Shown here one piece after another: positions 21,358-30,142 of a stretch of DNA of 64,000 nt (its first letter is position 1; each line of letters begins with the position of its first letter). Below the pieces are notes generated by a model. It saw only the letters and a program-made list of their open reading frames with translations, did no database searches and was not told the origin of the DNA. The stretch comes from Noviherbaspirillum massiliense JC206. GTDB taxonomy: Bacteria; Pseudomonadota; Gammaproteobacteria; Burkholderiales; Burkholderiaceae_D. The position numbers were made by a program, and so were the translations under genes. The stretch lies in assembly GCF_000312045.1 (NCBI RefSeq), contig NZ_HE978634.1, forward strand, positions 89,466 through 153,465. The letters run 5' to 3'.

Positions 21358-22374
21358 TTACGCCGCCAACTTTTGGTCGACGTGACCGTATTGTAACCGC
21401 TCGCCGTACGGCAACAATGACTCAAAATAGGTATCCACTGCAGCCAACTGCTCTTCGCAGTCTTCAATCCGGTTCATGCGCTGACGGAAGCTTTCGCCGC
21501 CCGGCAGGTCCTGCACATACCAGCCGATATGCTTGCGCGCCGTGCGCACGCCCAAGTACTCGCCATAGAAGGCATAGTGGGCGCGCAAATGCTCATCCAT
21601 CAGGCGGCGCGCCTCGGCTACCGTGGGTGGTGTCAGGTGCTGGCCGGTGCGCAGGAAATGCTCGATTTCCCGGAAAATCCAGGGCCTCCCCTGGGCTGCA
21701 CGGCCGATCATCACCGCGTCTGCGCCGGTATGGGCGAGCACAAACTGCGCCTTTTCCGGGGTGGTGATGTCACCGTTGGCGACGACCGGTATCGACACTG
21801 CCGCCTTGACCGCCGCAATCGTGTCGTATTCGGCTTCGCCGCGATAGCCGTCGGCGCGGGTGCGTCCATGCAGCGTCAGCATCGCGATGCCGCCGGCCTG
21901 CGCCATTTTCGCAATCGTCAATGCATTCTTGTTCAGCCGGTCCCAGCCGGTGCGGAATTTCAGGGTCACCGGAACGTCCACTGCGCCCACCACGGCATCG
22001 ATGATGTCGCCGACCAGCTTTTCGTTTTGCAGCAGGGCCGAACCGCACCAGCTGTTGCAGACTTTCTTGACCGGACAACCCATGTTGATGTCGATGATCT
22101 GCGCACCGCGGTCCACGTTGAAGCGCGCGCAATCGGCGAGCATCGCAGGGTCGGCGCCCGCAATCTGTACCGCCTTCGGTTCCATCTCGCCGTCATGGTT
22201 GGTGCGACGGGCGGTTTTTTCGCTGGCCCACAGGCGCGGATTGGAAGCCGCCATTTCGGACACCGCGTATCCTGCTCCCAACTGCTTGCACAATTGCCGG
22301 AATGGCCGGTCGGTCACCCCTGCCATCGGGGCGACGAACACATTGTTCCGCAAGGAATAGGGACCCAGTTTCAC
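21358..22374 (-). CDS. dusB: tRNA-dihydrouridine synthase DusB
   Basis: This flavoenzyme reduces uridine 17 of tRNA with NADPH. The 338-residue protein begins with MKLGPYSLRNNVFVAPMAG, like E. coli DusB, and shows IIDINMGCPVKKV with the catalytic Cys, and VTLKFRTGWD, TLHGRTRADGY, VVANGDITTPE and DAVMIGRAAQGRPWIF. The start is GTG at 22374, which puts the family N-terminus right. The C-terminal dsRNA-binding-like helical domain is present. It heads dusB-fis. Confidence 0.94.
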   Translation of the reverse strand: MKLGPYSLRNNVFVAPMAGVTDRPFRQLCKQLGAGYAVSEMAASNPRLWASEKTARRTNHDGEMEPKAVQIAGADPAMLADCARFNVDRGAQIIDINMGCPVKKVCNSWCGSALLQNEKLVGDIIDAVVGAVDVPVTLKFRTGWDRLNKNALTIAKMAQAGGIAMLTLHGRTRADGYRGEAEYDTIAAVKAAVSIPVVANGDITTPEKAQFVLAHTGADAVMIGRAAQGRPWIFREIEHFLRTGQHLTPPTVAEARRLMDEHLRAHYAFYGEYLGVRTARKHIGWYVQDLPGGESFRQRMNRIEDCEEQLAAVDTYFESLLPYGERLQYGHVDQKLAA

Positions 22375-22404
22375 GGCGTGATTGCTGCAAGGGAAAAAGC
22401 TGCT

Positions 22405-22433
22405 ATTTTATCGCGATCACGCTTCCATCAGAA
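22405..22433 (-). promoter_or_regulatory. Possible promoter of dusB-fis
   Basis: TTCTGA (22433-22428) and TAAAAT (22410-22405) are separated by 17 bases on the minus strand. This predicts a start about 25 bases before the dusB GTG. The -35 matches only three of six bases, so it is weak. Confidence 0.35.
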
Positions 22434-22519
22434 GGCCCGGGAAGACGCGGCCTCGGAGAAATTGCTGTGCCTGGCGTGCTGCCAACATGTTTCCAGGGCC
22501 ATGCTGGAGGCATCCCTGC

Positions 22520-23170
22520 TTATTTGTCGACTTCGTCCAGCACTTTCGCTTCCGCTGCGAGGTGCGCGATATCACCCCAGTGCATCAACTGCAACGCGGC
22601 ACCGTTCCAGCTCAGCCGGTTGATGCTGGCATTGAAGATGTCGAAGTCCCGCGCCCGCTCGAAGCCCATGCCCCTCGCTGCCCGATAGGCGCAATCCAGT
22701 ACGCCGCCATGGGCGACGATGGCGATTTTCCGGTAGCCGTCCCGACTTGCCAGTCGGGCAATCGCACTGACGGCACGTTGCGAAAACTCGCGCAGGGATT
22801 CCGCCAAATTCTGCCCCGGCGGAAAACGCGCATCGGGATCGCGTGCCTTCCACGCCAGGTAGGCTTCCGGATAGCGCTCGCCGATTTCCTCATAGGTCAG
22901 CCCTTCGAATCCGCCATAGCAACGCTCGCGCAGGCCCGGATCGATCTGCACCGTCATCCCGCGCGGCGCGGCGATGGCCTCGGCAGTCTGCCGGGCGCGC
23001 TGCAAGTCGCTGGAAAAAATTGCGTCCAGCGGTTCATCCAGAAGCGACCGGCCGAGTGCCGCAGCCTGGCGCCGGCCTTCGGCATTGAGCGGAATGTCGA
23101 GATGGCCCTGCAGACGCTTTTCAGCATTCCAGTCGGTTTCGCCATGGCGGATCAGCAGGATTTCCGTCAC
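22520..23170 (-). CDS. Histidine phosphatase family protein (phosphoglycerate-mutase-like)
   Basis: The 216-residue protein has the phosphohistidine motif LIRHGETDWNAEKRLQGHLD at the N-terminus, ERCYGGFEGLTYEEI in the middle and the second histidine in IVAHGGVLDCAYR. This places it in the branch of GpmB/CobC/PhoE-like broad-specificity phosphatases. The start is a GTG at 23170 whose GTGA overlaps the stop of the upstream PEBP gene by four bases. The substrate is unknown. There is no neighbouring cobalamin locus, so an alpha-ribazole phosphatase role is unlikely. Confidence 0.85.
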   Translation of the reverse strand: MTEILLIRHGETDWNAEKRLQGHLDIPLNAEGRRQAAALGRSLLDEPLDAIFSSDLQRARQTAEAIAAPRGMTVQIDPGLRERCYGGFEGLTYEEIGERYPEAYLAWKARDPDARFPPGQNLAESLREFSQRAVSAIARLASRDGYRKIAIVAHGGVLDCAYRAARGMGFERARDFDIFNASINRLSWNGAALQLMHWGDIAHLAAEAKVLDEVDK

Positions 23171-23829
23171 GCTGCCCCCGGCTTTCCGTATCCGCGCGCG
23201 ACAACGGCAGGATTGAGCGAATACAGGCCGGTGATCTTGGCTTCGCCCAGGATGTGTCCGCGGATCGCATCGCGCACCTGCTGGCCGGTAAATTTGCCCT
23301 CCACCGGCATGCGCTCGATATCCAGCGCATACAGCGTGAATACATAGTGGTGAACGATGGAATCGTTCCACGGCGGGCACGGGCCGTCATAGCCGAAATA
23401 GTCGCCCGCCATGTCCTTGTCGCCGGCGAACCAGCCAGTGTAGTCATTCAAGCCATGGCGCTCGCCGCTGCCGCTGCTGATGTCCGGCCCCGGCTTGCCG
23501 CGCGGCGTGACTTGGTTGCTGTACTGGCCGGCGGCGATTTCGGACACGCTGGGCTTTAGGTCCACCAGTACCCAGTGGAAGAAATCCACGCGCGGCAGGT
23601 CGGCCGGCACTTCGCGGCCTTCCTTGTTCACGTCGTCGCCGCGCGAAGGCACGTCATAGTCGTGACAGATCAAGGCCAACGACTTGGTGCCGGCAGGAAG
23701 CCCGCTCCAGGCCAGGTGCGGATTCTTGTTGGCGGACAGTGCGACATGCGAAGCCGGATCGCTTACGCAAAACGCGAATTCACCGGGAATGGTCTCGCCA
23801 TCCTTGAATGAGTTGCTACGAAGCTCCAT
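23167..23829 (-). CDS. YbhB/YbcL family (PEBP, Raf kinase inhibitor-like) protein
   Basis: This is a phosphatidylethanolamine-binding-protein fold. The 220-residue protein shows the ligand-site segments SLALICHDYDVP, VDFFHWVLVDL, YTGWFAGDKDMAGDYFGYDGPCPPWNDS and HHYVFTLYALD. Three consecutive ATG codons follow AAGGAG; the third (23829) lies six bases after it and is chosen (MELRSNSF). Bacterial members bind small ligands, but no reaction is established. It is translationally coupled to the histidine phosphatase downstream. Confidence 0.85.
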   Translation of the reverse strand: MELRSNSFKDGETIPGEFAFCVSDPASHVALSANKNPHLAWSGLPAGTKSLALICHDYDVPSRGDDVNKEGREVPADLPRVDFFHWVLVDLKPSVSEIAAGQYSNQVTPRGKPGPDISSGSGERHGLNDYTGWFAGDKDMAGDYFGYDGPCPPWNDSIVHHYVFTLYALDIERMPVEGKFTGQQVRDAIRGHILGEAKITGLYSLNPAVVARGYGKPGAA

Positions 23830-23901
23830 CATCATCTCCTTGGTATTGATGTTCGCAGATTGTGATGTCAAAAAAACAGTGATGTTCAGACAAATCGCAA
23901 G

Positions 23902-24351
23902 TCAGTCCCGGGGCCGCATCTGCAGCCAGAACGTGACCGGCCCATCATTGGTCAGCCAGACTTTCATGTCTGCACCGAACTCGCCGGTCTGAACGATGGA
24001 ATGCCGCTCTTGCGCCCTAGATACGAAATAGTCGAACAGCCTGCGACCGTCTTCGGGCGCGGCCGCCGGGGTAAACGATGGGCGCGTGCCGGATTGGGTA
24101 TCAGCCGCCAGCGTGAATTGCGGCACCAGCAGCAATCCGCCAGCCACGTCCGTCAGGCTGCGGTTCATCTTGCCGGCCTCATCGGAAAACACGCGGTAGG
24201 CAAGCAGCTTGCTCAGCAGCGCATCCGCTTCCTTCTCCGTATCCTTGCGTTCGGCACAGAGCAGGACCAGCAGGCCGGCACCGATGGCGCCGACGGTCCT
24301 GCCCTCGACCGCGACGTTCGCCTGCGTCACCCGCTGCAAGAGGGCAATCAT
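23902..24351 (-). CDS. dtd: D-aminoacyl-tRNA deacylase
   Basis: DTD hydrolyses D-amino acids from mischarged tRNA. The 149-residue protein has [26 protein letters not shown] and the cis-Gly-Pro active-site loop [11 protein letters not shown]. The first loop has Pro-Gln-Phe instead of the usual Ser-Gln-Phe, which I believe is common in betaproteobacteria. Its ATG overlaps the tyrS TAA by one base (TAATG), so it is translationally coupled to a synthetase that can misactivate D-tyrosine, a sensible pairing. Confidence 0.94.
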   Translation of the reverse strand: MIALLQRVTQANVAVEGRTVGAIGAGLLVLLCAERKDTEKEADALLSKLLAYRVFSDEAGKMNRSLTDVAGGLLLVPQFTLAADTQSGTRPSFTPAAAPEDGRRLFDYFVSRAQERHSIVQTGEFGADMKVWLTNDGPVTFWLQMRPRD

Positions 24352-25622
24352 TACAGGAGCGTGACGCGCGCAAACTTGCGCTTGCCGACCTGCAGGACGA
24401 AGGTGCCGGCATTGACCTTCAGGCCCTTGTCGCTCACCGGCGCGCCATCGATGCGCACGCCGCCCTGCTCCACCATGCGCAGCGCTTCCGACGTCGACGG
24501 GCACAGGTTCGCCTGCTTGAGCAATTGGCCGATGCCGAGCGGCGCGCCTGACAAGGTGACTTCCGGAATATCGTCCGGAATGCCGCCGCGCGCGCGATTG
24601 TTGAAGTCCGCCAGCGCTTCTTCCGCCGCCTGTGCCGTATGGAAGCGCGCGACGATCTCCTGCGCCAGCAGAACCTTGATGTCGCGCGGATTGCGTCCGG
24701 CGTCGACTTCTTTTCTCAATTGTGTAATTTCTGCCAATGAGCGGAACGAGAGAAGATCGTAATAGCGCCACATCATCTCGTCGGAAATGCTCATCAGCTT
24801 GCCGAACATGGTGTTGGGCGGCTCGGTGATGCCGACGTAATTGCCCTTGGACTTCGACATCTTTTCGACGCCGTCCAGACCCTCGAGCAGAGGCATGGTC
24901 AGGATGCATTGCGGCTCCTGCCCGTAATCCTTCTGCAGTTCGCGCCCCACCAGCAGGTTGAATTTCTGATCGGTGCCGCCGAGCTCCAGGTCCGACTGCA
25001 GGGCCACCGAATCGTAACCCTGCATCAGCGGGTACAGCAGCTCGTGCACTGAAATCGGCGTGCCTGCCTTGAAGCGCTTCGTGAAGTCTTCCCGTTCCAG
25101 GATGCGCGCCACCGTGTACTTCGCCGCCAGCTGGATCATGCCGCGTGCGCCGAGCGGATCGCACCATTCGGAGTTGTAGCGGATTTCCGTCTTGGATGGG
25201 TCGAGCACCAGGCTCGCCTGCGTGAAGTAGGTCTTCGCGTTTTCCTCGATCTGTTCGCGCGTCAGCGGCGGGCGCGTGACATTGCGGCCGGAAGGATCGC
25301 CAATCATGGAAGTGAAGTCGCCGATCAGGAAAATCACTTGATGGCCCAGATTTTGCAGTTGGCGCATTTTGTTGAGCACCACTGTATGTCCGAGGTGCAG
25401 ATCGGGCGCGGTCGGATCCAGGCCGAGCTTGATCCGCAAGGGCTTGCCGGTCTTTTCGGAACGCGCCAGCTTTTGTGCGAATTCGGATTCGATGAGCAAT
25501 TCATCGATGCCGCGCTTGGCAATGGTCAGCGCTTCCTGGACGGCATCGGACAAGGGAAGAAGGGAGGTTGACGTAGCAGATTGAGTGGCATTGCCATTTT
25601 GCAATTGCTGGGAAGTGTCCAT
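24351..25622 (-). CDS. tyrS: Tyrosine--tRNA ligase
   Basis: It charges tRNA-Tyr. The 423-residue class I synthetase has the HIGH-type HLGH in [29 protein letters not shown] as the second ATP loop, and a C-terminal S4 RNA-binding domain ([21 protein letters not shown]). The short KMSKS form and the residue pattern fit the TyrRZ (TyrS2) subtype of many proteobacteria. A Gln/Ser/Thr-rich N-terminal extension of about 25 residues precedes the core. It is divergent from the M23 peptidase gene. Confidence 0.96.
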   Translation of the reverse strand: MDTSQQLQNGNATQSATSTSLLPLSDAVQEALTIAKRGIDELLIESEFAQKLARSEKTGKPLRIKLGLDPTAPDLHLGHTVVLNKMRQLQNLGHQVIFLIGDFTSMIGDPSGRNVTRPPLTREQIEENAKTYFTQASLVLDPSKTEIRYNSEWCDPLGARGMIQLAAKYTVARILEREDFTKRFKAGTPISVHELLYPLMQGYDSVALQSDLELGGTDQKFNLLVGRELQKDYGQEPQCILTMPLLEGLDGVEKMSKSKGNYVGITEPPNTMFGKLMSISDEMMWRYYDLLSFRSLAEITQLRKEVDAGRNPRDIKVLLAQEIVARFHTAQAAEEALADFNNRARGGIPDDIPEVTLSGAPLGIGQLLKQANLCPSTSEALRMVEQGGVRIDGAPVSDKGLKVNAGTFVLQVGKRKFARVTLL

Positions 25623-25671
25623 TTGATGACGAAAATTAAGAGACGGCTGTAAAAGGTGAATAGGATGTGTT

Positions 25672-25679
25672 GGTATAAT
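25672..25679 (+). promoter_or_regulatory. Extended -10 promoter before the M23 peptidase gene
   Basis: GGTATAAT, preceded by TGT so that TG-N-TATAAT is formed, is a perfect extended -10 box. No -35 is recognisable at 17 bases. The start would be near 25686, leaving a 5' leader of about 227 bases to the ATG at 25913, unusually long for a peptidase gene. Confidence 0.5.
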
Positions 25680-25912
25680 CGCTGCTCATTTTTTTCTTGC
25701 GATGCTGCAACAGATTGCAACAGTGGCAGCAAAGGAGAAATTTCAGGGGCTATGATGACACCGCGCGGCACCTTGTCCAGGCGCATTCCGCTGATGGCGC
25801 AGCAGGTGGTGCATTGAGCCCGCCTTGCGCGCATGCCGGACCAGCTGCTTGATGTCGCGTATCGAATTCCGTCATCGGCCCTTCGACGAAACAGCAAATT
25901 TTAACTGATTGC

Positions 25913-27271
25913 ATGCTCTCCAAAGATAAAATCCTTAACGCAGGCTCCAGTGTCCGGCTACTGTTCGGAGCATCGCGCAAGGCGCGGATCATCTCCGCGT
26001 CCGCATTGTTCCTTGCCGCCTGCGCTTTCGGTGCTGCCGGCGTCGCGCCGATGCCGCCCGACCCGTCCGACCTGCCGGTAAAGTCCATCACGGAAGAAAT
26101 CGCCCTCCCCAGCCTGTCAGAACAGATCGCAAGCCTGCAGACGAAAGAGCAATTGTACTTGCGGGAAGAAACCGTCCGCGCCGGCGATACGCTGGGCACC
26201 CTGCTCAACCGTCTCGGCGTGGACGATCCTGCCGCTGCCGCCTTCATCAAGTCTGACCGCACTGCCTACGCCATCCTGCAACTCAGGACCGGCAAGCGGG
26301 TGCAGGCACAGATCGACGGCGACGGCCGGCTGAAGCGCCTGACTGCGACCGTTGGCGACGGCGGCAACGCCCTCAAAAACCTGGTGATCTCCCGCCAAGG
26401 CGAGCGCTTCACCGCGAGCGAAGCGACTGCGACCATCGAGCGGCGCATCGAAATGCATTCCGGCGAAATCAGGTCTTCCCTGTTTGCCGCCACCGATGCG
26501 GCCCAGATCCCGGACAATGTCGCCAGCCAGATCGTCGACATGTTCTCGACCAATATCGACTTCGCCTCCGACCTGCGCCGCGGCGACCGCTTCAACGTCG
26601 TGTACGAGACCTTTTGGCAAAACGGCAATTTCATCCGTGCCGGCCGCGTGCTGGCGGGCGAATTCATCAATGCCGGCCGCACCTACCAGTCGGTATGGTT
26701 CGAGGAAGCCGGCAAGCAAGGCGGCTATTACACTTTCGACGGCAAATCCCTGAAGAAAGCCTTCCTGAAATCCCCCCTCGAATTTTCCCGGATTTCCTCC
26801 GGCTTTTCGATGCGCGTGCATCCGATTTCCGGCCAGTGGAAGCGTCACAAGGGCATTGATTTCGCAGCACCGACCGGCACCGCGATCCGCGCAGCCGGCG
26901 AAGGCACGGTCGATTTCGTCGGCCGGCAGAACGGCTATGGCAATGTGGTGATCATCAAGCACTGGAATAACTATTCGACCACCTACGCGCACATGAGCCG
27001 CTTCGCTAAGGGCATAAGAAAGGGCATGAAAGTCGCACAGGGCGATGTGATCGGTTATGTCGGCGCGACAGGCTGGGCTACCGGCCCACATCTGCACTAT
27101 GAATTCCGCGTCAACAACGAGCCGCGCGATCCGATGTCGATCCAGGTTCCGAACGTCCAGCCGCTTGCAGGCGCGGAACTCCAGCGCTTTCACAACGTGG
27201 CAGCCGATATCAAGCATCGTTTCGCGTTGCTGAATGCGCGGGACGAGGGCACTAAGCTGGCTTCCAAGTAG
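25913..27271 (+). CDS. M23 family murein endopeptidase (MepM-like)
   Basis: It cleaves peptide cross-links in peptidoglycan so that the wall can grow. The 452-residue protein has an N-terminal membrane anchor (IISASALFLAACAFGAAGV). A LysM/OapA-like segment (LREETVRAGDTLGTLLNRLG) follows, then a linker domain, then the LytM domain with zinc ligands in HKGIDFAAP near residue 312 and HLHYEFRVN near 394. The domain order matches MepM (YebA). The strong terminator directly behind it lies at the start of anmK, which recycles murein fragments. Confidence 0.92.
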   Translation: MLSKDKILNAGSSVRLLFGASRKARIISASALFLAACAFGAAGVAPMPPDPSDLPVKSITEEIALPSLSEQIASLQTKEQLYLREETVRAGDTLGTLLNRLGVDDPAAAAFIKSDRTAYAILQLRTGKRVQAQIDGDGRLKRLTATVGDGGNALKNLVISRQGERFTASEATATIERRIEMHSGEIRSSLFAATDAAQIPDNVASQIVDMFSTNIDFASDLRRGDRFNVVYETFWQNGNFIRAGRVLAGEFINAGRTYQSVWFEEAGKQGGYYTFDGKSLKKAFLKSPLEFSRISSGFSMRVHPISGQWKRHKGIDFAAPTGTAIRAAGEGTVDFVGRQNGYGNVVIIKHWNNYSTTYAHMSRFAKGIRKGMKVAQGDVIGYVGATGWATGPHLHYEFRVNNEPRDPMSIQVPNVQPLAGAELQRFHNVAADIKHRFALLNARDEGTKLASK

Positions 27272-27292
27272 TAGCCGCAAAACCTGCCGGAG

Positions 27293-27336
27293 CCGTTCAG
27301 GAGCTGTAAAATCAGCCTCTCCTGAACGGTTTTTTT
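27293..27336 (+). terminator. Terminator of the M23 gene, abutting the anmK start codon
   Basis: CCGTTCAGGAG (27293-27303) pairs perfectly with CTCCTGAACGG (27319-27329) around a 15-base loop, followed by T at 27330-27336. The next base is the A of the anmK ATG. It overlaps the whole ribosome-binding region of anmK. Confidence 0.85.
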
Positions 27337-28473
27337 ATGCCCGATACCCAATCCCTTCTTTTCATCGGCCTCATGTCCGGAACCAGCCTTGATGGCGTCG
27401 ATGGCGTGCTTGCTTCCTTTCCCATGGACGGCAGTGCCGATGCCATTTCGACCTTGTCGGCTGCATATGTGCCCTTTCCTGCCGCACTGCGTAGCGACCT
27501 GATGGCCCTGCAGGCGGCTGGCGAGAATGAAATCCACCGCGAAGCATTGGCTGCCAATGCGCTGGTGCGACACTATGCCGATTGCGTGCGGCATTTGCTG
27601 GAGCAAGCGAAGCTCGGCCCGGAAGCGGTATGCGCGATCGGCGCGCATGGCCAGACGATTCGCCACCGTCCCGAACTCGGTTATACCAGGCAAACCAATA
27701 ATCCGGCGCTGCTGGCCGAACTGATCGGCATCGATGTGGTGGCCGATTTGCGCAGTCGCGATATTGCCGCCCAAGGCCAAGGCGCGCCTCTGGTCCCGGC
27801 TTTCCATCACGCGATTTTCGGCAAGCCCGGCGAAACGCGCGTCGTGGCAAATATCGGAGGCATCGGCAATATCAGCGTATTGCATGCGGACGGGTCGGTG
27901 ATCGGCTTCGATACCGGCCCGGGCAATGTGTTGATGGATGCCTGGATCCTGCAGCAGCAAGGCAAGGCTTATGATGAAAACGGCGCGTGGGCGGCAAGCG
28001 GCAAGCCTTTTGTGCCGCTTCTGGACGCCTTGCGAGATGAACACTTCTTCGCGCTCCCGGCACCGAAAAGCACTGGCCGAGACTTGTTCCGTCCGGCATG
28101 GCTGGCGGAGAAGCTTGCATCGTTTCCAGATCTTGCAGCCGCGGATGTGCAGGCGAGCCTGGCCGCATTGACTGCCTCGACTCTCGCTGATGCCATTACC
28201 AACTATGCGCCAGAGGCAAAGGCTGTCTATGTCTGCGGCGGCGGTGCCTACAATGCCTGCCTGATGCGGATGATCGGGCAAGAACTTCACGCGCGCGGCC
28301 ATGGTGCAGGCGTGGAAACGACGGCCAGCCTTGGCGTGCCGCCCAATCATGTGGAAGCCCTGGCCTTTGCCTGGCTCGCATACCGCTTCACGTGCCGCCA
28401 GCCTGGCAATCTGCCAGCGGTCACAGGCGCCAAGGGCCTGCGGATTCTTGGCGCGCTTTATCCGGCAAACTGA
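27337..28473 (+). CDS. anmK: Anhydro-N-acetylmuramic acid kinase
   Basis: AnmK phosphorylates and opens 1,6-anhydro-MurNAc during peptidoglycan recycling, giving MurNAc-6-phosphate. The 378-residue actin-fold kinase starts [16 protein letters not shown] and has [42 protein letters not shown] and YVCGGGAYN. The family start requires [12 protein letters not shown], so the ATG at 27337 is right even though it directly follows a terminator U-tract and has no visible ribosome site. It shares strand and theme with the M23 peptidase upstream. Confidence 0.94.
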   Translation: MPDTQSLLFIGLMSGTSLDGVDGVLASFPMDGSADAISTLSAAYVPFPAALRSDLMALQAAGENEIHREALAANALVRHYADCVRHLLEQAKLGPEAVCAIGAHGQTIRHRPELGYTRQTNNPALLAELIGIDVVADLRSRDIAAQGQGAPLVPAFHHAIFGKPGETRVVANIGGIGNISVLHADGSVIGFDTGPGNVLMDAWILQQQGKAYDENGAWAASGKPFVPLLDALRDEHFFALPAPKSTGRDLFRPAWLAEKLASFPDLAAADVQASLAALTASTLADAITNYAPEAKAVYVCGGGAYNACLMRMIGQELHARGHGAGVETTASLGVPPNHVEALAFAWLAYRFTCRQPGNLPAVTGAKGLRILGALYPAN

Positions 28474-28504
28474 GTGATGCACAAAAATGACGCACAAAAA
28501 CAAA

Positions 28505-28524
28505 AAGGACGCCGCAGCGTCCTT
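28505..28524 (-). terminator. Terminator between anmK and erpA
   Basis: AAGGACGC (28505-28512), loop CGCA, GCGTCCTT (28517-28524). On the minus strand T-runs follow (read from A-rich 28494-28506), so it ends erpA transcripts. The plus-strand tail is poorer. Confidence 0.75.
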
Positions 28525-28545
28525 CTTGTTTAAGCCTGATCCGGA

Positions 28546-28896
28546 TCAAACCGAGAATGAGGAACCGCAGCCGCAAGTTGTCGTTGCGTTCGGATTCTTG
28601 ATGACGAACTGCGCACCTTCCAGGTCATCCTTGTAATCGATCTCCGCGCCGACCAGATATTGGTAGCTCATTGAGTCGATCAGCAACTGCACGCCGTTCT
28701 TGGTCATCGTCGTATCGTCTTCATTGGCGATTTCATCGAAAGTGAAGCCGTACTGGAAACCGGAGCAACCGCCGCCCTGCACGAACACGCGCAGTTTCAG
28801 GTCGGGATTGCCTTCCTCCTCGATCAGCTGGGCAACCTTGGCTGCTGCGCTATCGGTAAAAACGATCGGATCAGGCATTTCGGTGACGGCATTCAT
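28546..28896 (-). CDS. erpA: Iron-sulfur cluster insertion protein ErpA
   Basis: ErpA is an A-type carrier that passes Fe-S clusters to apo-enzymes such as IspG. The 116-residue protein has the three conserved cysteines: one in [11 protein letters not shown] and two in CGCGSSFSV at the C-terminus. It begins [24 protein letters not shown], like other proteobacterial ErpA proteins. The neighbours are a bactofilin upstream and anmK convergent. Confidence 0.94.
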   Translation of the reverse strand: MNAVTEMPDPIVFTDSAAAKVAQLIEEEGNPDLKLRVFVQGGGCSGFQYGFTFDEIANEDDTTMTKNGVQLLIDSMSYQYLVGAEIDYKDDLEGAQFVIKNPNATTTCGCGSSFSV

Positions 28897-28950
28897 TTCA
28901 AACTCCTGTGGGCAAACATCGATACCCGGATTATAGACTCTTGAGGATTT

Positions 28951-29340
28951 TCACGTATTGGACATGGCCAGCTTCAGCATTGGCTCGCCGACTTGTTCAT
29001 GCGTCAATTTTCCGCAAACCAAGGCACCGCCATGCATTTCGAGTGCCTTGTAATGCACATCTCCAGTTATGCGGGCTTTCGGCTGCAATTCAAGCAGTTC
29101 GGACGAAAAAACCGGCCCAACGATCTCGCCGTTGACGACCAGATGCGCCACGCGCACTTCGCCTTCGACCTTTGCCTGCTCTGAAATCACCAGCATGCTG
29201 TCCTGATCGCTTTCCGCGATGACGTTCCCCTTGACATGCCCGTCTATGCGCAGGCCGCCCTTGAAATTCAAATTGCCTTCGATCGTGGTCGATATGCCGA
29301 TCAGACTATCGATGGTGCTTTTTGCTTTGCGGCCTAACAT
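28951..29340 (-). CDS. Bactofilin (polymer-forming cytoskeletal protein)
   Basis: Bactofilins self-assemble into filaments that position cell-wall enzymes. The 129-residue protein is a short beta-helix of repeated strands (STTIEGNLNFKGGLRIDGHVKGNV, KVEGEVRVAHLVVNGEIVG, ARITGDVHYKALEMHGGALVCG), typical of this family. A short N-terminal tail with LGRKAKSTIDSLIG precedes it. It follows the DUF6776-like membrane gene by 12 bases, so they form one transcript. Confidence 0.88.
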   Translation of the reverse strand: MLGRKAKSTIDSLIGISTTIEGNLNFKGGLRIDGHVKGNVIAESDQDSMLVISEQAKVEGEVRVAHLVVNGEIVGPVFSSELLELQPKARITGDVHYKALEMHGGALVCGKLTHEQVGEPMLKLAMSNT

Positions 29341-29352
29341 GATGCCTCCCCT

Positions 29353-30096
29353 TTACAAATTGGCAGATTGCTGCGCCCGTATTTGACCTTTTTCAATTAC
29401 GCGCGCCTGGACTGTCTTGATCGACGCGCCTTCCGGTAGATTTAACACACCTTCGACGCGTTGGTAATGTTTAAAAGCAAGCTTGAACTTATCTGAGTCC
29501 GTGGAGTTTCCTTCCGGAAAAGTCATCATGGTAGTCTTGCCGCCTTGCTCAGTCGACATGGCAAGTTGCAGATTTCCGACAAACTCTGGCTTGTTTCTGC
29601 CTCCCTGCATGATCAGCAGGCGATAGCGCAACTGGCCTGGCGCGATGAGATCGACCTTCAGGCGGCGGATTGCAACGCCTTGCACGCCTGTTGCATTCGG
29701 CAGCAGGCTTTCGAAGAAGGCCAAGTCTTCTTTCAGTCTGGCATTTTCGCTTTCCAGCGACCTAACCTGGTTGGCCAGTTGCTGTTTGGTCGAGCGCTCG
29801 ATATTCAGCTGGCTTTCAGCCGCATTCACCGTCGTGGAATACTGATCACGCTCGGCGCTGAGCTTTTCGATCCGCTCCTGATATTCAACGAGGCGCTCCT
29901 TGATACCCGCAGAGGTCACGCCCGCCAAGCCGCGGCCCAGATCGTAGGTCCACATCGCGATGGCGCCGGCCAGGCCAAGCACGACAGCGAGATACAGAAT
30001 GCGCAAGGGCCAAGGCAGTTGCGTTTTTATGGTCATCCTTGGCGAAGAAATCGAAAGGTGTCGCAACCATAATTTAAGCTTCAAAGAATTCAACAC
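29353..30096 (-). CDS. DUF6776-like membrane protein with coiled coil
   Basis: This 247-residue protein has a short basic N-terminus (ISSPRMTIKTQLPWP), one membrane helix near residues 30-50 (LRILYLAVVLGLAGAIAMW), a coiled coil at about 70-125 (rich in Glu/Gln/Lys with regular Leu), and a beta-rich periplasmic C-terminal domain (LRYRLLIMQGG, GVLNLPEG). I recall this layout from DUF6776. The start is GTG at 30096 with GAGGG six bases upstream. ATG 30036 would remove a conserved-looking stretch. It is probably a partner of the bactofilin downstream, since they lie 12 bases apart. Confidence 0.72.
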   Translation of the reverse strand: MLNSLKLKLWLRHLSISSPRMTIKTQLPWPLRILYLAVVLGLAGAIAMWTYDLGRGLAGVTSAGIKERLVEYQERIEKLSAERDQYSTTVNAAESQLNIERSTKQQLANQVRSLESENARLKEDLAFFESLLPNATGVQGVAIRRLKVDLIAPGQLRYRLLIMQGGRNKPEFVGNLQLAMSTEQGGKTTMMTFPEGNSTDSDKFKLAFKHYQRVEGVLNLPEGASIKTVQARVIEKGQIRAQQSANL

Positions 30097-30142
30097 TGCC
30101 TGCCCTCGAACATTCTGCTTCTTTTACCGTCGATGCCTAGCC

